64,000 nt of DNA, taken from Malus domestica (Eukaryota > Streptophyta > Magnoliopsida > Rosales > Rosaceae). The stretch lies in contig NC_091671.1 of the NCBI RefSeq assembly GCF_042453785.1, forward strand, positions 9,618,001 to 9,682,000, written 5' to 3'. The notes beneath the pieces are model-generated. The model was given only the letters and a program-made list of their open reading frames with translations. It searched no databases and was not told where the DNA came from. Shown in pieces: positions 32,731 through 43,508 of the stretch. How positions within the stretch are numbered: the stretch's first letter is position 1; every line of letters starts with the position of its first letter. A program made the position numbers and the translations under genes.

Positions 32731-33747
32731 CAATCTCGTCATTTAGACTCCCAAAGGGCCGGCCTCACACCAACAAATGAGAAAGCCCAAGGAAAGTATC
32801 ATGAGAAGCCCAAAACAACTCAGCCCCAATAACAGCACAAATGAGATGGGTTTCTTGTAAATAAGGTGAAATTGGATGGCAAACTTGTGACTGTAGCTAA
32901 GCTATAGTCAATTCATTCATCAATTTTAGAATAGATAATTTTTGATTCACTACTTATAAATTTTAAAATTTAAACTTATTAACGGTGATCAATAAAATAA
33001 TGAACATTATCATTACTTAAGTGTGCAAAAATATTCAAGTTCCCTCCTCTTTTCGTCTTTCAATGATTAGACTTTTTTACGATGTCTCAGAGTACCGAAT
33101 ATTTAGAATCTTTTAGTTTTTATATTTTTAGTCAAAATCGATCTTAAAGATTAAAAAGTTTGGAGCAAAACTCTAGAATTTTTGTTTTCTTGTTCATATT
33201 TGAAGGGATATTTTTTTCTCAAACAACATTCACCAAATAACCCTTCCAAAGCCATTTAAATTTACTGAAAATATGACTTTAACCTTCAAATTCAATTTTT
33301 TCCATATAAAACTCAAAATAATTTTTTTACACAAAAAAAAACCCAGTGACTAGGATCCACCTAAGTGAATTCATTAATTACATATTACTTTACACATTTT
33401 ACATTTTTAGATGCCTAAAATACCCCTATTGCATACTTGATGTGCACAATTAATTCAATGCAGATTGTAAGGAGAGGGTTAATGATTTTGCAAAAAGAAA
33501 AATAAGAGATTAATGTTAAAAAATTCATTGCATATTAATACCAAATATGAGAATTGTTGGCTTAATTCTATGTATCTGGCATTATGAGTTCATATATATA
33601 AATATATATTTACAAAAAAAAAAAACCTAATATATGTAATAATACATAAAAAAAAAGGTAATTTACGTACCATGTACAAAAATGTTATTTGATTCAAAAT
33701 GTGTGTGTGTGTGTGTATGACACACCATATATATATATATATATATA

Positions 33748-35108
33748 TGACACACCCCGATCCGAGATGTCCACTAAGACTCTGAATCGAGTTGTGCTGG
33801 TCAACACCTGGAAGGTGACGAAGCCATAAAATATGATGATGTGAAAAAATGTGAATAAATTTAAACCTAAGGGTGCCTAAGAACCATAGTGCGCTGGTGA
33901 GCGGGAATGAACCCATTTCACACGTGACATTAGAGCATAAATAAGTACAGTAAAGTGGATTAAGAATTATACCCTCGAAAGAAATCTCCAATACTAAGAT
34001 TTGCCACGAATCCTCGATGATAAGAAAGCTCAAATAATAAAACCTGGAGGGTGGAAACAAAACAAGGGTGAGTGGCCCTAGAAATAAAATTTTCAATAAA
34101 AGCCTTCTAAAACGTTATAAACCCTCGATGCAACACCTGTATAGTTTCTAGAAAATTATATCACGTATCAATATGAAATCAAAAATATATCAACGGTGAT
34201 TCCATAACTATACCGCGACATAGCAACTCATCAGTAATATAATTAATCATGTGCTTAATAATCTATATCAACACACAAGTTGGAGTCACCTAATGTGACA
34301 TATACGACTGCACCCATATCTCATCAATTAATGCTAGCTCATAAGTCGGAGTTAGTGACCTGTACGACTTATCTATATCTCATTAATCAATGCTAGCTCA
34401 TAAGTCGGAGTCACCTATAGTGACCTGTACGACTTATTCATATCTCATCAATCAATGCTAGCACATAAGTCGGAGTCACTTATAGTGACATGTACGACTT
34501 ATCCATATCTCATCAATCAATGCTAGCACATAAGTCGAAGTCACCTATAGTGACCTGTACGACATGACTGGGTGTAAATAAGTACGCTCAAGTGCTACGA
34601 TCACGTGAAAACTGTGCGAATAAACGCGGGTCACTTACGAGTTGGAACCACCTATAATGGTCTGTACGACAGGACTGTGCACCTACCTTAGATCTAAGGT
34701 GAGCTTAAGGTGCGGGAGGTGAACATCACGTGAAGGACTGTGCCCTGGCCACGGGCGGGAACACTAACATCGGGGTGCAGGTTTATGAGCTCTAACTGCA
34801 TCTATTGTAACATATACGACTCATGGGCAACCTGTATGACAGTGTCGGAGTTGCCTATCATGGCAACCTGTATGACAAGGTCGGAGTTGCCTAAAACATA
34901 CATGTAGTCATGCCATAACTCCTAAAACATACATGTAGTCATGCCATAACTCCATCATTTCAACTAATACCATAAACTCACTTGAACTTACCTTGGTGTC
35001 CTGCGTTCACCTTTGTATTTCAAAGCGTTCCCAATAATTATGTGCAGGTAATATACATATAGATAAACCATGATGCAATCTAATACTCCACCATGTTATA
35101 GCATTTTC

Positions 35109-35143
<35 letters not shown>

Positions 35144-35558
35144 GGCATAAAAATGCATAAGCTGTAACGCCCTACTGCCGAACTATTTATTTTCGAGAAT
35201 AATTATCGGTGATAAGCCCAACTAGACACTAGTTTAATTAACTATCATTACTTACGTTTCCTTACTTCAAATTCTTGATTATTCACACATTGATTTATGA
35301 CCAACATTTAACCACCAAATCATAAGGTTAAATCTCATATTTTCCACCAATGTCCCTCACATTACTCAATTCCCTAAACAAGGCTATTGTCTCAATCATT
35401 TAATCTCACTTCTTGTATGGCTGCATCTAACGTCTCGTTAGATTGCCTATGTACCCTAAACAGGGATCAAGCCATTCGTAGTTCGCATTAATACTTCAAA
35501 GCCTTCACAGTAATTATATGCAATAATCAATTTATAACCGTTTGTGGAATTATCAATC

Positions 35559-35589
<31 letters not shown>

Positions 35590-37180
35590 CGATAGAAAGG
35601 AAAAGACCCACTCACCTGAGGTCCACGCTACGACTCCCTAGCATGCATACAGAGACATCATGAACCATCGTCGCCTAGAACAATTATCAAATCACATCTT
35701 AGAGTTTTTACCAATAGAATACATAATTTACATAAAACACATCCCTTCGTAATTCAATTCGGAAGATCTACATCACGGATTTCCGATCCGTTACTTCCAA
35801 GGATCCACATTATGTTCCTAGAACAACGTCCTAAGATTTCATTATGATCCAACGGTTAGATCTCCGCCAATTGCAGAATTCAAGTGGCGGTTAATGTTTT
35901 ATTTTATGAACTTACATATCCAATTCGGGAAGATCCGTATGATGGATTCTTGATCCGTAAGTTCCTACATTCCTAAAATATTACAAATAATAATCTATTA
36001 AAGTTTGATGACGATCCAACGGTCAGATCATCGATTCATATAATAACCTATTAACGTAACATAGAGAATTTATGTTCCAACAATCAACCTACGTCATACA
36101 ATTACCAAAACTGAGCTCAAGGCATCTAATTTAGCCTAAGAATAACATCGATGGCCCCTTGGCCATGCGCCGCCGTGGGTGGCGGTCGGGTGCCCTGAGT
36201 CGCCGGAAAATCCAACTATTTCCAAAAATTATCAAAATTTACAAGAATGAAGATCTCAATGAGTAAATTAAGTTTCATACCTGCGACCAAGGCCAATTCG
36301 GCCAGGAAAGGCCCCAATTTATCTAAAACCCGTTGGAACCCTATTATGAGTGTTCTTTGAATCAATGCCAAATCGACCCTCGACGCCCCAACAAAGGATT
36401 GTGCATTGTTCCTGGGTTCCAGAGTAGTGTTTTGGTGGTGCTAATCAAAGTTAAACATTTCAGAATAAGGTGGATCACCGACAAATGCTTTTCGGACCCG
36501 TGAGTTTGTTCATCGCGAAATCAGTTCGAATCCCGTCCCTTTAAGGTTGCAATTTGAATGAGGAAGGCCGAATAATTGTTTGGGAATGGTGGATGGTAGG
36601 GAAACACCAGCTAGGGAGAAGGAATTCCGTTGAAAACCAACGTGGTGATCGGGTTAGGTCATGATCCTGCGTGAGGGATCCATGATCCCGTGCCCTTCAT
36701 CTCCTCTCTTTTCCCTTCCTTTCCTCTCTTCTCATTGGGCAGACTCTCCTCCATCCTCTTCTAATTCGTTCCTCATGTCCCTCTCTATTTTCCGATTGGG
36801 CATTTTTGCCCAATCCCTTTTTTCTTTTTTTCCGTTTTCCTTCCTCCCCGCTTCCTTCTTTTTCCCCCTTTTCCTAACAAAAAACTATTAAAAAAATATA
36901 ATAATATTTATGATAAATGAATAAAATAATAAATAACAGTCCTTACCACCTACTTTCCGAATTTGTAGTTTCATAAAACCTCTGTTGTAGTTCCAAATTC
37001 AATTTTGTGTGCGTCTACGCGTTTGCACCGCCAAATACTTTTGGAATACGGTAAGGTAATAGTTCATACGCGTCATGAACTAGCGGTCAACGAAAATCAA
37101 TACCTTCGCCTCTAGGGTATTCTCGTAAATTCACATTTTAAAAATTTATAAAATTGTAAAATTAGGGACGAGTTGTTACA
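33748..37180 (-). mobile_element. Large LTR or LARD-type retroelement remnant, 3.4 kb
   Basis: It begins TGACACACCCCGATCC on the plus strand and ends GACGAGTTGTTACA, so both termini are TG...CA. The minus-strand start TGTAACAACTCGTCCC is the usual look of plant gypsy LTRs, hence the strand. Flanking ATATA could be the TSD but lies in a microsatellite. There is no gag or pol frame. It contains the 64-bp tandem array at 34272 and a 31-bp direct repeat at 34890-34951. A solo LTR, a LARD, or two fused fragments are all possible. Confidence 0.5.
34272..34570. repeat. Tandem array, about five units of 60-66 bp
   Basis: Each unit has the dyad GTCGGAGTCACCTATAGTGA followed by CCTGTACGAC, then ATATCTCATCAATCAATGC. 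The units are imperfect and contiguous. GTCG...CGAC can fold into a hairpin in each unit. It lies inside the LTR-type element. Confidence 0.85.
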
Positions 37181-37277
37181 ATATATGTGTGTGTGTGTAC
37201 TTATATAATTAGGCCATATTAATTTACCTACTTACTATTTGAAATGTTCATTTCTAATTATGCAAAATATTGCATAC

Positions 37278-38701
37278 TGTTGACCCTAAAAACTACCAAG
37301 CATACGTGGCGTGCATGCCGAGTAACTAATAAGCTAACTATGTCATTCGATTGTATACGGGGTGTGCCAACTAGTCGGCCGATGAGTAAAATTTGTTGAT
37401 GTTGCGTCAAGCGCGCGGCTGACTTCTTGATCTTGCGACTGCGGCCGAGGAAGGAACACGTCTCGGCATTCGGGTTCTAGAGCCTGAAGACAAGGCTACT
37501 AGTTCTGCGAAGTTCACAAATCGTTGGTGCCAGATTCGATCATGGTGATTATATTAATAAGAGTATAAGCATGCCGAATTGACACCAAAGTATAAGGGCA
37601 TAGATACTCAAAACAAATATATGTCTTGATGGTAAACGTGGTTCGGCCGTCAGAATGCCGAACTCTAAAACCTACTTGTGAGTATCCAATCATAAGACAA
37701 TTTGGCGTTCAATGTGTCGACCCCTAGTAACACCTCACTTCGCTGAGAAGGCTGATGAGATGACCTCTGCCAATAAGGATCCGAAAATCCTTCTCGACCG
37801 AGACTTAGATAGATAACCAGTCGACCCTGTTGCAGTGCTGTTTATCCAAACTGAAGGTGTTTCACGGTCGGCTGATTCTACGGCAACAGTGCTGTTTATC
37901 CAAACTGAGGATGTTCGCCGATTGCCTCCACAATGCTGTTTATCCAAATTGAAGGTATGTCAGCGGAAAAAGCAAGTAAAAATCTCAAGGTTGTTGAGAG
38001 GTTTCGCGTAGAGCGAGAGTTTGTGCAGGGCAATTTGTGTGTTGAATTGGATGGGCTTTTTCCGTTGTCATTGCATTTGTATTTATAGTGACTGTATGCT
38101 TGCTTGGCACGGCCTAATCCTCGAGTAGAATTTGACTTCAATCCCAACTAGACAAGCGAGAGCCTATCCCTTAGCAAATAACAGAAAAATAGATAACCTG
38201 TCTTTACTTCAGTATTATCACCATTATCCAAAAAACCTATTTTTCCTTTCTTATCTTTTGGATGCATTCCACGTGGTCATTTCCCTATATCATGATAGGC
38301 TAAAACCTATCACCTACTTACTTATCTGACAAATTTGTTTGACCAAATAGGAAAATAAAAGAATATTCTTTCATTATCCCTTCAAGGCCCATCCGATCAT
38401 GCCATCCCATTCTTAAAGACTTATCTGAACACGCCAAGTGCTGATCTCTGCAAGTTCTGTCAGCAAACCCCAATTAATTCGAACTATGTTATTGCTTCTA
38501 AATTGGAGATAATTTGAAACTCATTTATCCCGTATTAGAAATGTCAAAATAATTCACTATTAAAAGATAACATCATGATTAAAGCCACAATATATCCTTC
38601 AATAATAATTATCTTAACTACTATGTCATCCAACGGTTAAGAGTTATGTTCATCAACGGCCTCGATCGCTTGGGCCGATGGTGTAAAATCGGGTCCAAAC
38701 A
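37278..38701. mobile_element. Solo LTR, 1.42 kb
   Basis: It starts TGTTGACCCTAAAAACTACC and ends GGGTCCAAACA. The perfect 5-bp TSD CATAC lies at 37273-37277 and 38702-38706. It has no coding frame. Three copies of TGCTGTTTATCCAAA(C/T)TGA occur in 37835-37960. It is nested inside the 33265-39390 insertion. Confidence 0.82.
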
Positions 38702-38915
38702 CATACCAACAACAAAATATTGCATAAACTTAGGAATTGGATCATGCTTTTGATTTTATCTTTTACCTACAAACAATCATATACATATTACTTTATATAT
38801 TTTTACCAAAAAACGTCCCTAATAGGCTAATATATGTAATAATACATGAAAAATAATTTACCTACCATGTATACGAAAATGTTATTTGATTCAAAATATA
38901 TAATCTAGGTTTTCT

Positions 38916-38953
<38 letters not shown>

Positions 38954-39580
38954 TAATCTAGGTGTAGTATATATATATTTTTATATAATTGGAATAAATT
39001 AATTTACCTACCTACAAATTAATTTCCAATAATTTACCTACAAAAAATTATACCCCGTGTGTAATATAATATTTTACCTCCCAATTAATTTACTTCCCGA
39101 TTAATGCAAAATACATATATCACTAAAAAGGTAAATTTTTAGTATGATATAGATACAATTAATGCAATACAACAATTTATATATTTTATTTCACTTTTTC
39201 TACAACTTTTAATTTGGAATAAATGTAGGGATTTGGGAAAGTGGCATGGGTGTAAATAAATTGTATTAGTAGGTCAATAGTGTTCCAATGTGGCTGAAGA
39301 TTTTAAATTTGGACTTTTATTGGACGTTTATATGTAGATGAATTTTTATCTAGGAATCATGAATTGTAAGGGCCAAAATCTAAAGCACCCTTAAATTTAA
39401 AATCATGAATGAAGAATGAGCAATGCACACACAAAAATGAACAAGTGTGTGTACCAGAAAGTGTTGTAACCTATAACACTCCCAACGGACTTTGGTAACG
39501 CATGTGATTGGTGACATGGCAAACTCAAAACCAAAGTTTTCGGTTTAGACTAAAATTTTCTATCCAACTTGCACTCCTAA

Positions 39581-39887
39581 TCTCTACTAATTATAAAACA
39601 CTCATTGTCAACCAAAACCCTATGAAATTAACAAATTAACCCTCTAATTAAAACAGAACATGAATAAGAAATATGGGGCATAAATGTAATTTCACATAAT
39701 CAAATTTTGTTTTGTTTTTTTCAAAACCTCACCTATATGTAATCATAACATATCTCTAATTAAAATATAAATAAAAAAAATAAACTTCCCAGTCTCACAT
39801 TCTCTATCACTCTCTTCCTCTCTCCTTCTATTTCAAAAACAAAAATAAAAAATTTTCTCACACACTTTGTGTGTACCCATATGCTAG
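39581..39887 (+). mobile_element. Non-autonomous Helitron, 307 bp, private to unit B
   Basis: It starts TCTCTACTAATTATAAAAC and ends with the hairpin ACACAC-TTT-GTGTGT, ACCCATATG and CTAG. It is inserted exactly between A and T. Unit A near 24457 reads CTCTAATTTAAAC, the clean empty site without TSD. It is related to the copy in ALB3 intron 8 in the opposite orientation. Confidence 0.92.
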
Positions 39888-40016
39888 TTTAAACAAACAA
39901 AAGCAATCATAAAATTGGATTATATTGCAGTCCTATTAGATTAGAGATGTGATTGTGTAAATCCTATCATATCTGGGATATCTCTTAGATTAGATATTGT
40001 TATATTAGAGTTGTAA

Positions 40017-40554
40017 TCTTATTGGAGTAAGAAATTTATATTCTCACTACTATAAATAAAGGCATAATTGGGTGATATAACATACACCTCATTATTACAT
40101 ATCTCTCTCTTCCTCTCTTGTTGCCACCGCACCCCCATTGTTCCAACGCAGTGGTGGCATAACTAATTCAACCCTAAACCCTAATTAGCCTCCGGTAGGA
40201 GGATTTGGGCGTTAATGGCAGAAGCCAATTTGTTTTAGTTATACACGTGTCAAATTTCTAATGGATTAGTACCACCACTCAACATTGCCTGTTGGTGCTA
40301 CGGTATCACCTAACAATTTCTCCTAAAGACGAGGCATAAGACACAAGCTTCATTCGCTTGTTTAAAGTCAAAGTTGATCTTTTGCTAGATGTCACACACT
40401 AAATTTTTACGCAACAAATTAGAGGGAAAATGTAGTCCTTTTAAGTCATTTTAATAACATAAAGTATTCTTTTGGAAATATATTTAAAATGACTGAAAAC
40501 ATTTCTTTTATTCTTTTTTGGTAAATATGTTTTTGATACCAATCTTTAATAAAA
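40017..40554. other. LTR-like remnant and spacer
   Basis: ACTATAAATAAAGGCATAATTGG near 40050 resembles the transcription start and poly(A) region of a copia LTR, and CACCTAACAATTTCTCC at about 40308 resembles its 3' boundary. No coding region or TSD was seen. The rest is featureless spacer up to the MULE-type element. Confidence 0.4.
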
Positions 40555-41501
40555 GGGAGACTTTGGATGCGGTCCTTAGTCATGAATATTCTTTGATTGA
40601 AACCTTATTAGTTTTTAATTTTTGATTGAGATCCCTGAAATTAATGTGATAATTTATTTCTATGTACGTTACTATTTTTTAAAATTAAAAATTAGAAATT
40701 TTAGTTGTTTATATAAATGAGATTTTAAATAAAAAAAACCATAATTTGTGGGATTAAAAATATTAAAATATAATCTACTATTGTGTGTGTGTGTGTGTAA
40801 ACATGGGTACATTCATCAAAATTAACCAAAAAAATCAAAACATGGGTACATTCTTCAAAATCACAAAAAAAAAAAGAAGATATTAGGCTTAATAACATTA
40901 GTAAATTTCTTCGGTTAAACTTGACATAGATACATTTTAAAACCAAAGAAAAAAGAATGTACCCATATAAGTTTAAAAATGGATTAGAAAAAAATTGAAT
41001 AGATTTTATATTAAAAAAATGGTACATTTTACATATAACAAATGTTTATATTTAAGAATGAGTACATTTTAAGATTAAAAAGTTTTACATGAATGGGTAC
41101 ATATAATTAGAATGGGTACATTTAGCAAAATAAAAAGTACAAATAAAAAAATATATGGGTACAAATACAAATAAGCTTTAAAAAATATGGGCACAAAAAG
41201 AAATTAATATATGAGTAAAAATTAAAATTGAAAAGAAATTGGTACAAATTAAAAAAAAATTACAAATTAAAAATGGATACAAACTAAAACTAAAAATATA
41301 TGATAAAAAATTTAGTCATAAATATAAATATACTAATTGTAACATTTTTAACATTAAATGAATATATTTAGAAATAAAAAATATTTTATTATTGAAATAA
41401 TTAATGATTTAATAATACCAAGGACCTTGATCAAAAATTGAAAATGAATAGGATTTTAATCAATGGAGTAGTAAAAGGAAGGATGATAACCTAATTTTTC
41501 C
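40555..41501. mobile_element. Non-autonomous Mutator-type element, 947 bp, copy 2
   Basis: The 9-bp TSD TTAATAAAA is perfect (40546-40554 and 41502-41510). The termini are GGGAGACTTTGGATGCGG and CCTAATTTTTCC. It is nearly the same over its length as the copy at 21497, so both are young or recently exchanged. More than ten GGGTACA words are scattered through it. There is no open frame of interest. Confidence 0.88.
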
Positions 41502-41510
41502 TTAATAAAA

Positions 41511-42612
41511 ATACAAATAAATCTTGGAAAATAACTTTAAGTGCTTTTTGTAGAAGCATATATCTGCCTATCTGATGCTTTTTCCAAAAGAAAACATACA
41601 TTAAGCTAATAATTGTATAAAAAATTAGAAGGCCTATGAATTGGAGATATGTAACTGAAAAAAATACACTTGGATATTCTCATTAACAAAATCAAATTCA
41701 AATTACTTAAGTATATTGAAAAAAAATCGAAATGAAAAATCAAAGTTAGAAGCATACTGATGGATGAATGAATAATGTCAATAGTAGAATTGAACTTGAA
41801 CGATAGAGATAACACAAAATTGTTGAAAATAACAGCACACCAATATTGAAAAAAAATACCAGAAACCATTGAATCAACACATATCTACGACTAAATAGAA
41901 ATTAGTTACACCAAACATATTTGGACATTTAGTTTGCATAAAGATTAATTTTTTATTTTTAGTAACTACGACATATTGATCATGTATTGACGACACAACA
42001 GTGATATAATAACGACAATAAAAAAACATTGATCATTGATGCAACTAAATGTCAAAATATGTTTATTATAAGAGCAGGCAAGGGTCGGGCCGACTCCATT
42101 TATGGTGGGTTCGGATTTGACTTATTTTTTTTGTAAATGAGTCTGAACCGGTCCAAGTTCATGCATTTTTATTAATGGAATTGGCTCATTTGGAATGTTT
42201 GATACACTCTATTTCCTATGGGTTGGACGGACCCGTTTTCAATCATATTTTGTATAATAAAACAACAATTTAAAATAATTTCTTTGTGTTTCCATTACAA
42301 AAGAATTACGTCTAACAAAGACAGTATGAAATGTTCTAAAAAAAATGAAGAGACTCTTAATATTCGTTGTTTGAAGAAGTTAAATCGTTGTTTTACATTT
42401 TAAGGTTAGATAGATAAGGAATTATGGATCACAAACTTCATTGTAGACCATTAAAAAGGTGACAAGTGCCAAGACAACTCTTAAATGGTCCATACGAGAT
42501 TATTCACACATAAGAAATATAGAACTCGATTTTGAACTCGTTTTTACACAAGTAGGTCCAATCACTCAAAATATTTGAGAATGTAATTTCACCAAAGAAG
42601 AAAAAAAAAGTG
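41511..42612. other. Intergenic, no gene seen
   Basis: AT-rich spacer with scattered stop codons in all frames. GGGTCGGGCCGACTCC at about 42082 is a local GC patch without a recognisable feature. Confidence 0.5.
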
Positions 42613-42615
42613 TTA

Positions 42616-43017
42616 AAGCATATCCAAAGGAGATGCTAAATGTAATATGTCATAATTTTATTTAATTGTTGGCGTGGTCAATTAAATATAAATGTTAAAT
42701 TTTCTTCCTTTTCACTAGAAGTGTCAAATATTTATTTTATTAATATATTGGGTCTTATAGTTACATTAAATATTAAAAAATAATTAAAATTGATCTTAGT
42801 TTTCATTCTATTAGTAGTTAAGACTCATAAATTAAAAAAAATAAATTAAAGACATTTGACTCCATCATTGCTGTAAAAAAAAAAAAAAAGACAGTTAGAA
42901 AGCAAGAAGTAAAATGACTCAATTGCCACATCACATATGACATCTCCCTTGAAAAACAATTTGACATCTTTTAGTCCTAGTTGGCGTATTTGACATCTCA
43001 TTTGGAGAAGAGATTTC
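42616..43017. mobile_element. PIF/Harbinger MITE, copy 3 (degenerate)
   Basis: The left end AAGCATATCCAAAGGAGATG and the right end (reverse-complemented) GAAATCTCTTCTCCAAATGA are diverged from the GAGCATCTCCAAA family ends. The TSD is TTA at 42613-42615 and 43018-43020. The interior shares the TTTGACATC and GTCAAAT words of copies 1 and 2. Confidence 0.65.
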
Positions 43018-43406
43018 TTAACATGCCCAAAACACGGATGAGTACGTTATATGTCAATGTACAACTTATAATGGGAGAGAAGTTTTATTTTCAAGTGTCC
43101 CTCTACTTATATAATGATGAATGATGTATATACCTGTATTCCTTGTGCACTGAAAACTCTCATGGTATAGAGATGGTATTAAGCACCAACCCCTAACGGT
43201 GGTCCCCAGAAGCGATACGAAAATCCACCTCCTCATGAAGACACCACTAGACCTTCTCATCACGCTGGCTGACCAACCACGCCTTCCCACGTGGCACCAC
43301 ATGACTCGCCGGCCACCGACTCCATCACAAGATACGCGCAGGCGATGAAAACCAGCTCGTCCCCCGTTCTCAAAAGGGAGAGTCCACATTCGGAATCTTC
43401 TGTGTG

Positions 43407-43414
43407 TATAAATA
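43407..43414 (+). promoter_or_regulatory. TATA box of the UBC7-type gene
   Basis: TATAAATA lies 95 bp upstream of the ATG at 43509, with a CT-rich leader between them. Confidence 0.6.
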
Positions 43415-43508
43415 CACACAAGTGTCGTCTTTATAAATCTCCCCATCTTTCTCTCTCTACAGCGTCGCGTGAGAGCTCCACCGCCGAAACTCTTATCTTT
43501 CCCCTTTC

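Larger units (their letters stand above)
29850..32930. other. About 3-kb non-coding insertion block in unit B
   Basis: Unit A is continuous here (GCTTTAGGATG at 23953 to AATTTAAACTTATTC near 23992). In unit B the two sides are about 3.1 kb apart. The insert has no protein domain. It contains a 430-bp ACAT/ACAC repeat, three copies of an AACAAAAACTTCTT..CTAATCACC/TTACC..AATGGCA segment (about 30986, 31508 and 31803), and a duplicated segment at 32266-32730. Near its right end, 32892-32912 forms an imperfect hairpin (GACTGTAGCT / AGCTATAGTC). The element class and exact ends are unresolved. Confidence 0.55.
33265..39390. mobile_element. Large insertion in unit B with nested LTR elements
   Basis: The 9-bp direct repeat TTAAATTTA lies at 33256-33264 and 39391-39399. 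Unit A reads through at GCCGTTTAAAATTAAAATCATG (near 24266). A 9-bp TSD suggests a Mutator-like element, but inverted termini are weak (CTGAAAATATGACTTT versus GGGTGCTTTAGATTTT). Without the two nested LTRs the host element is about 1.26 kb. It holds two related segments (about 33600-33700 and 38820-38910, both with CTAATATATGTAATAATACA and AATGTTATTTGATTCAAAAT), hence an internal tandem duplication. Confidence 0.6.
24593..40016 (+). repeat. Tandem duplication unit B (carries thaumatin-like gene 2), expanded by TEs
   Basis: Unit B is collinear with unit A but about 9 kb longer. The extra length is explained by insertions at 24685, 25158, 26280, 26500, about 29404, about 29850-32930, 33265-39390 and 39581. 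The last shared sequence is the GTCCTATTAGATTAGA..TTAGAGTTGTA stretch (A about 24505-24588, B about 39930-40012). In A it is cut at the junction with B, while in B it continues into LTR-like sequence. The duplication breakpoint therefore lies in that repeat. Confidence 0.85.

Noticed and set aside
33590-34096. Minus-strand 168-residue hydrophobic frame
   Set aside because: It spans TG and TA microsatellites and a retroelement border, with no domain.
34272-34570. Regular repeats resembling a CRISPR array
   Set aside because: This is a plant nuclear locus. The units are contiguous without unique spacers and sit in a retroelement.
36661-36891. Small Ser/Phe-rich frame
   Set aside because: A CT-rich part of the LTR-type element without supporting features.
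43066-43446. Minus-strand 126-residue frame in the UBC7 promoter
   Set aside because: It lies upstream of a well-supported gene, opposite strand, with no homology pattern or splice support.
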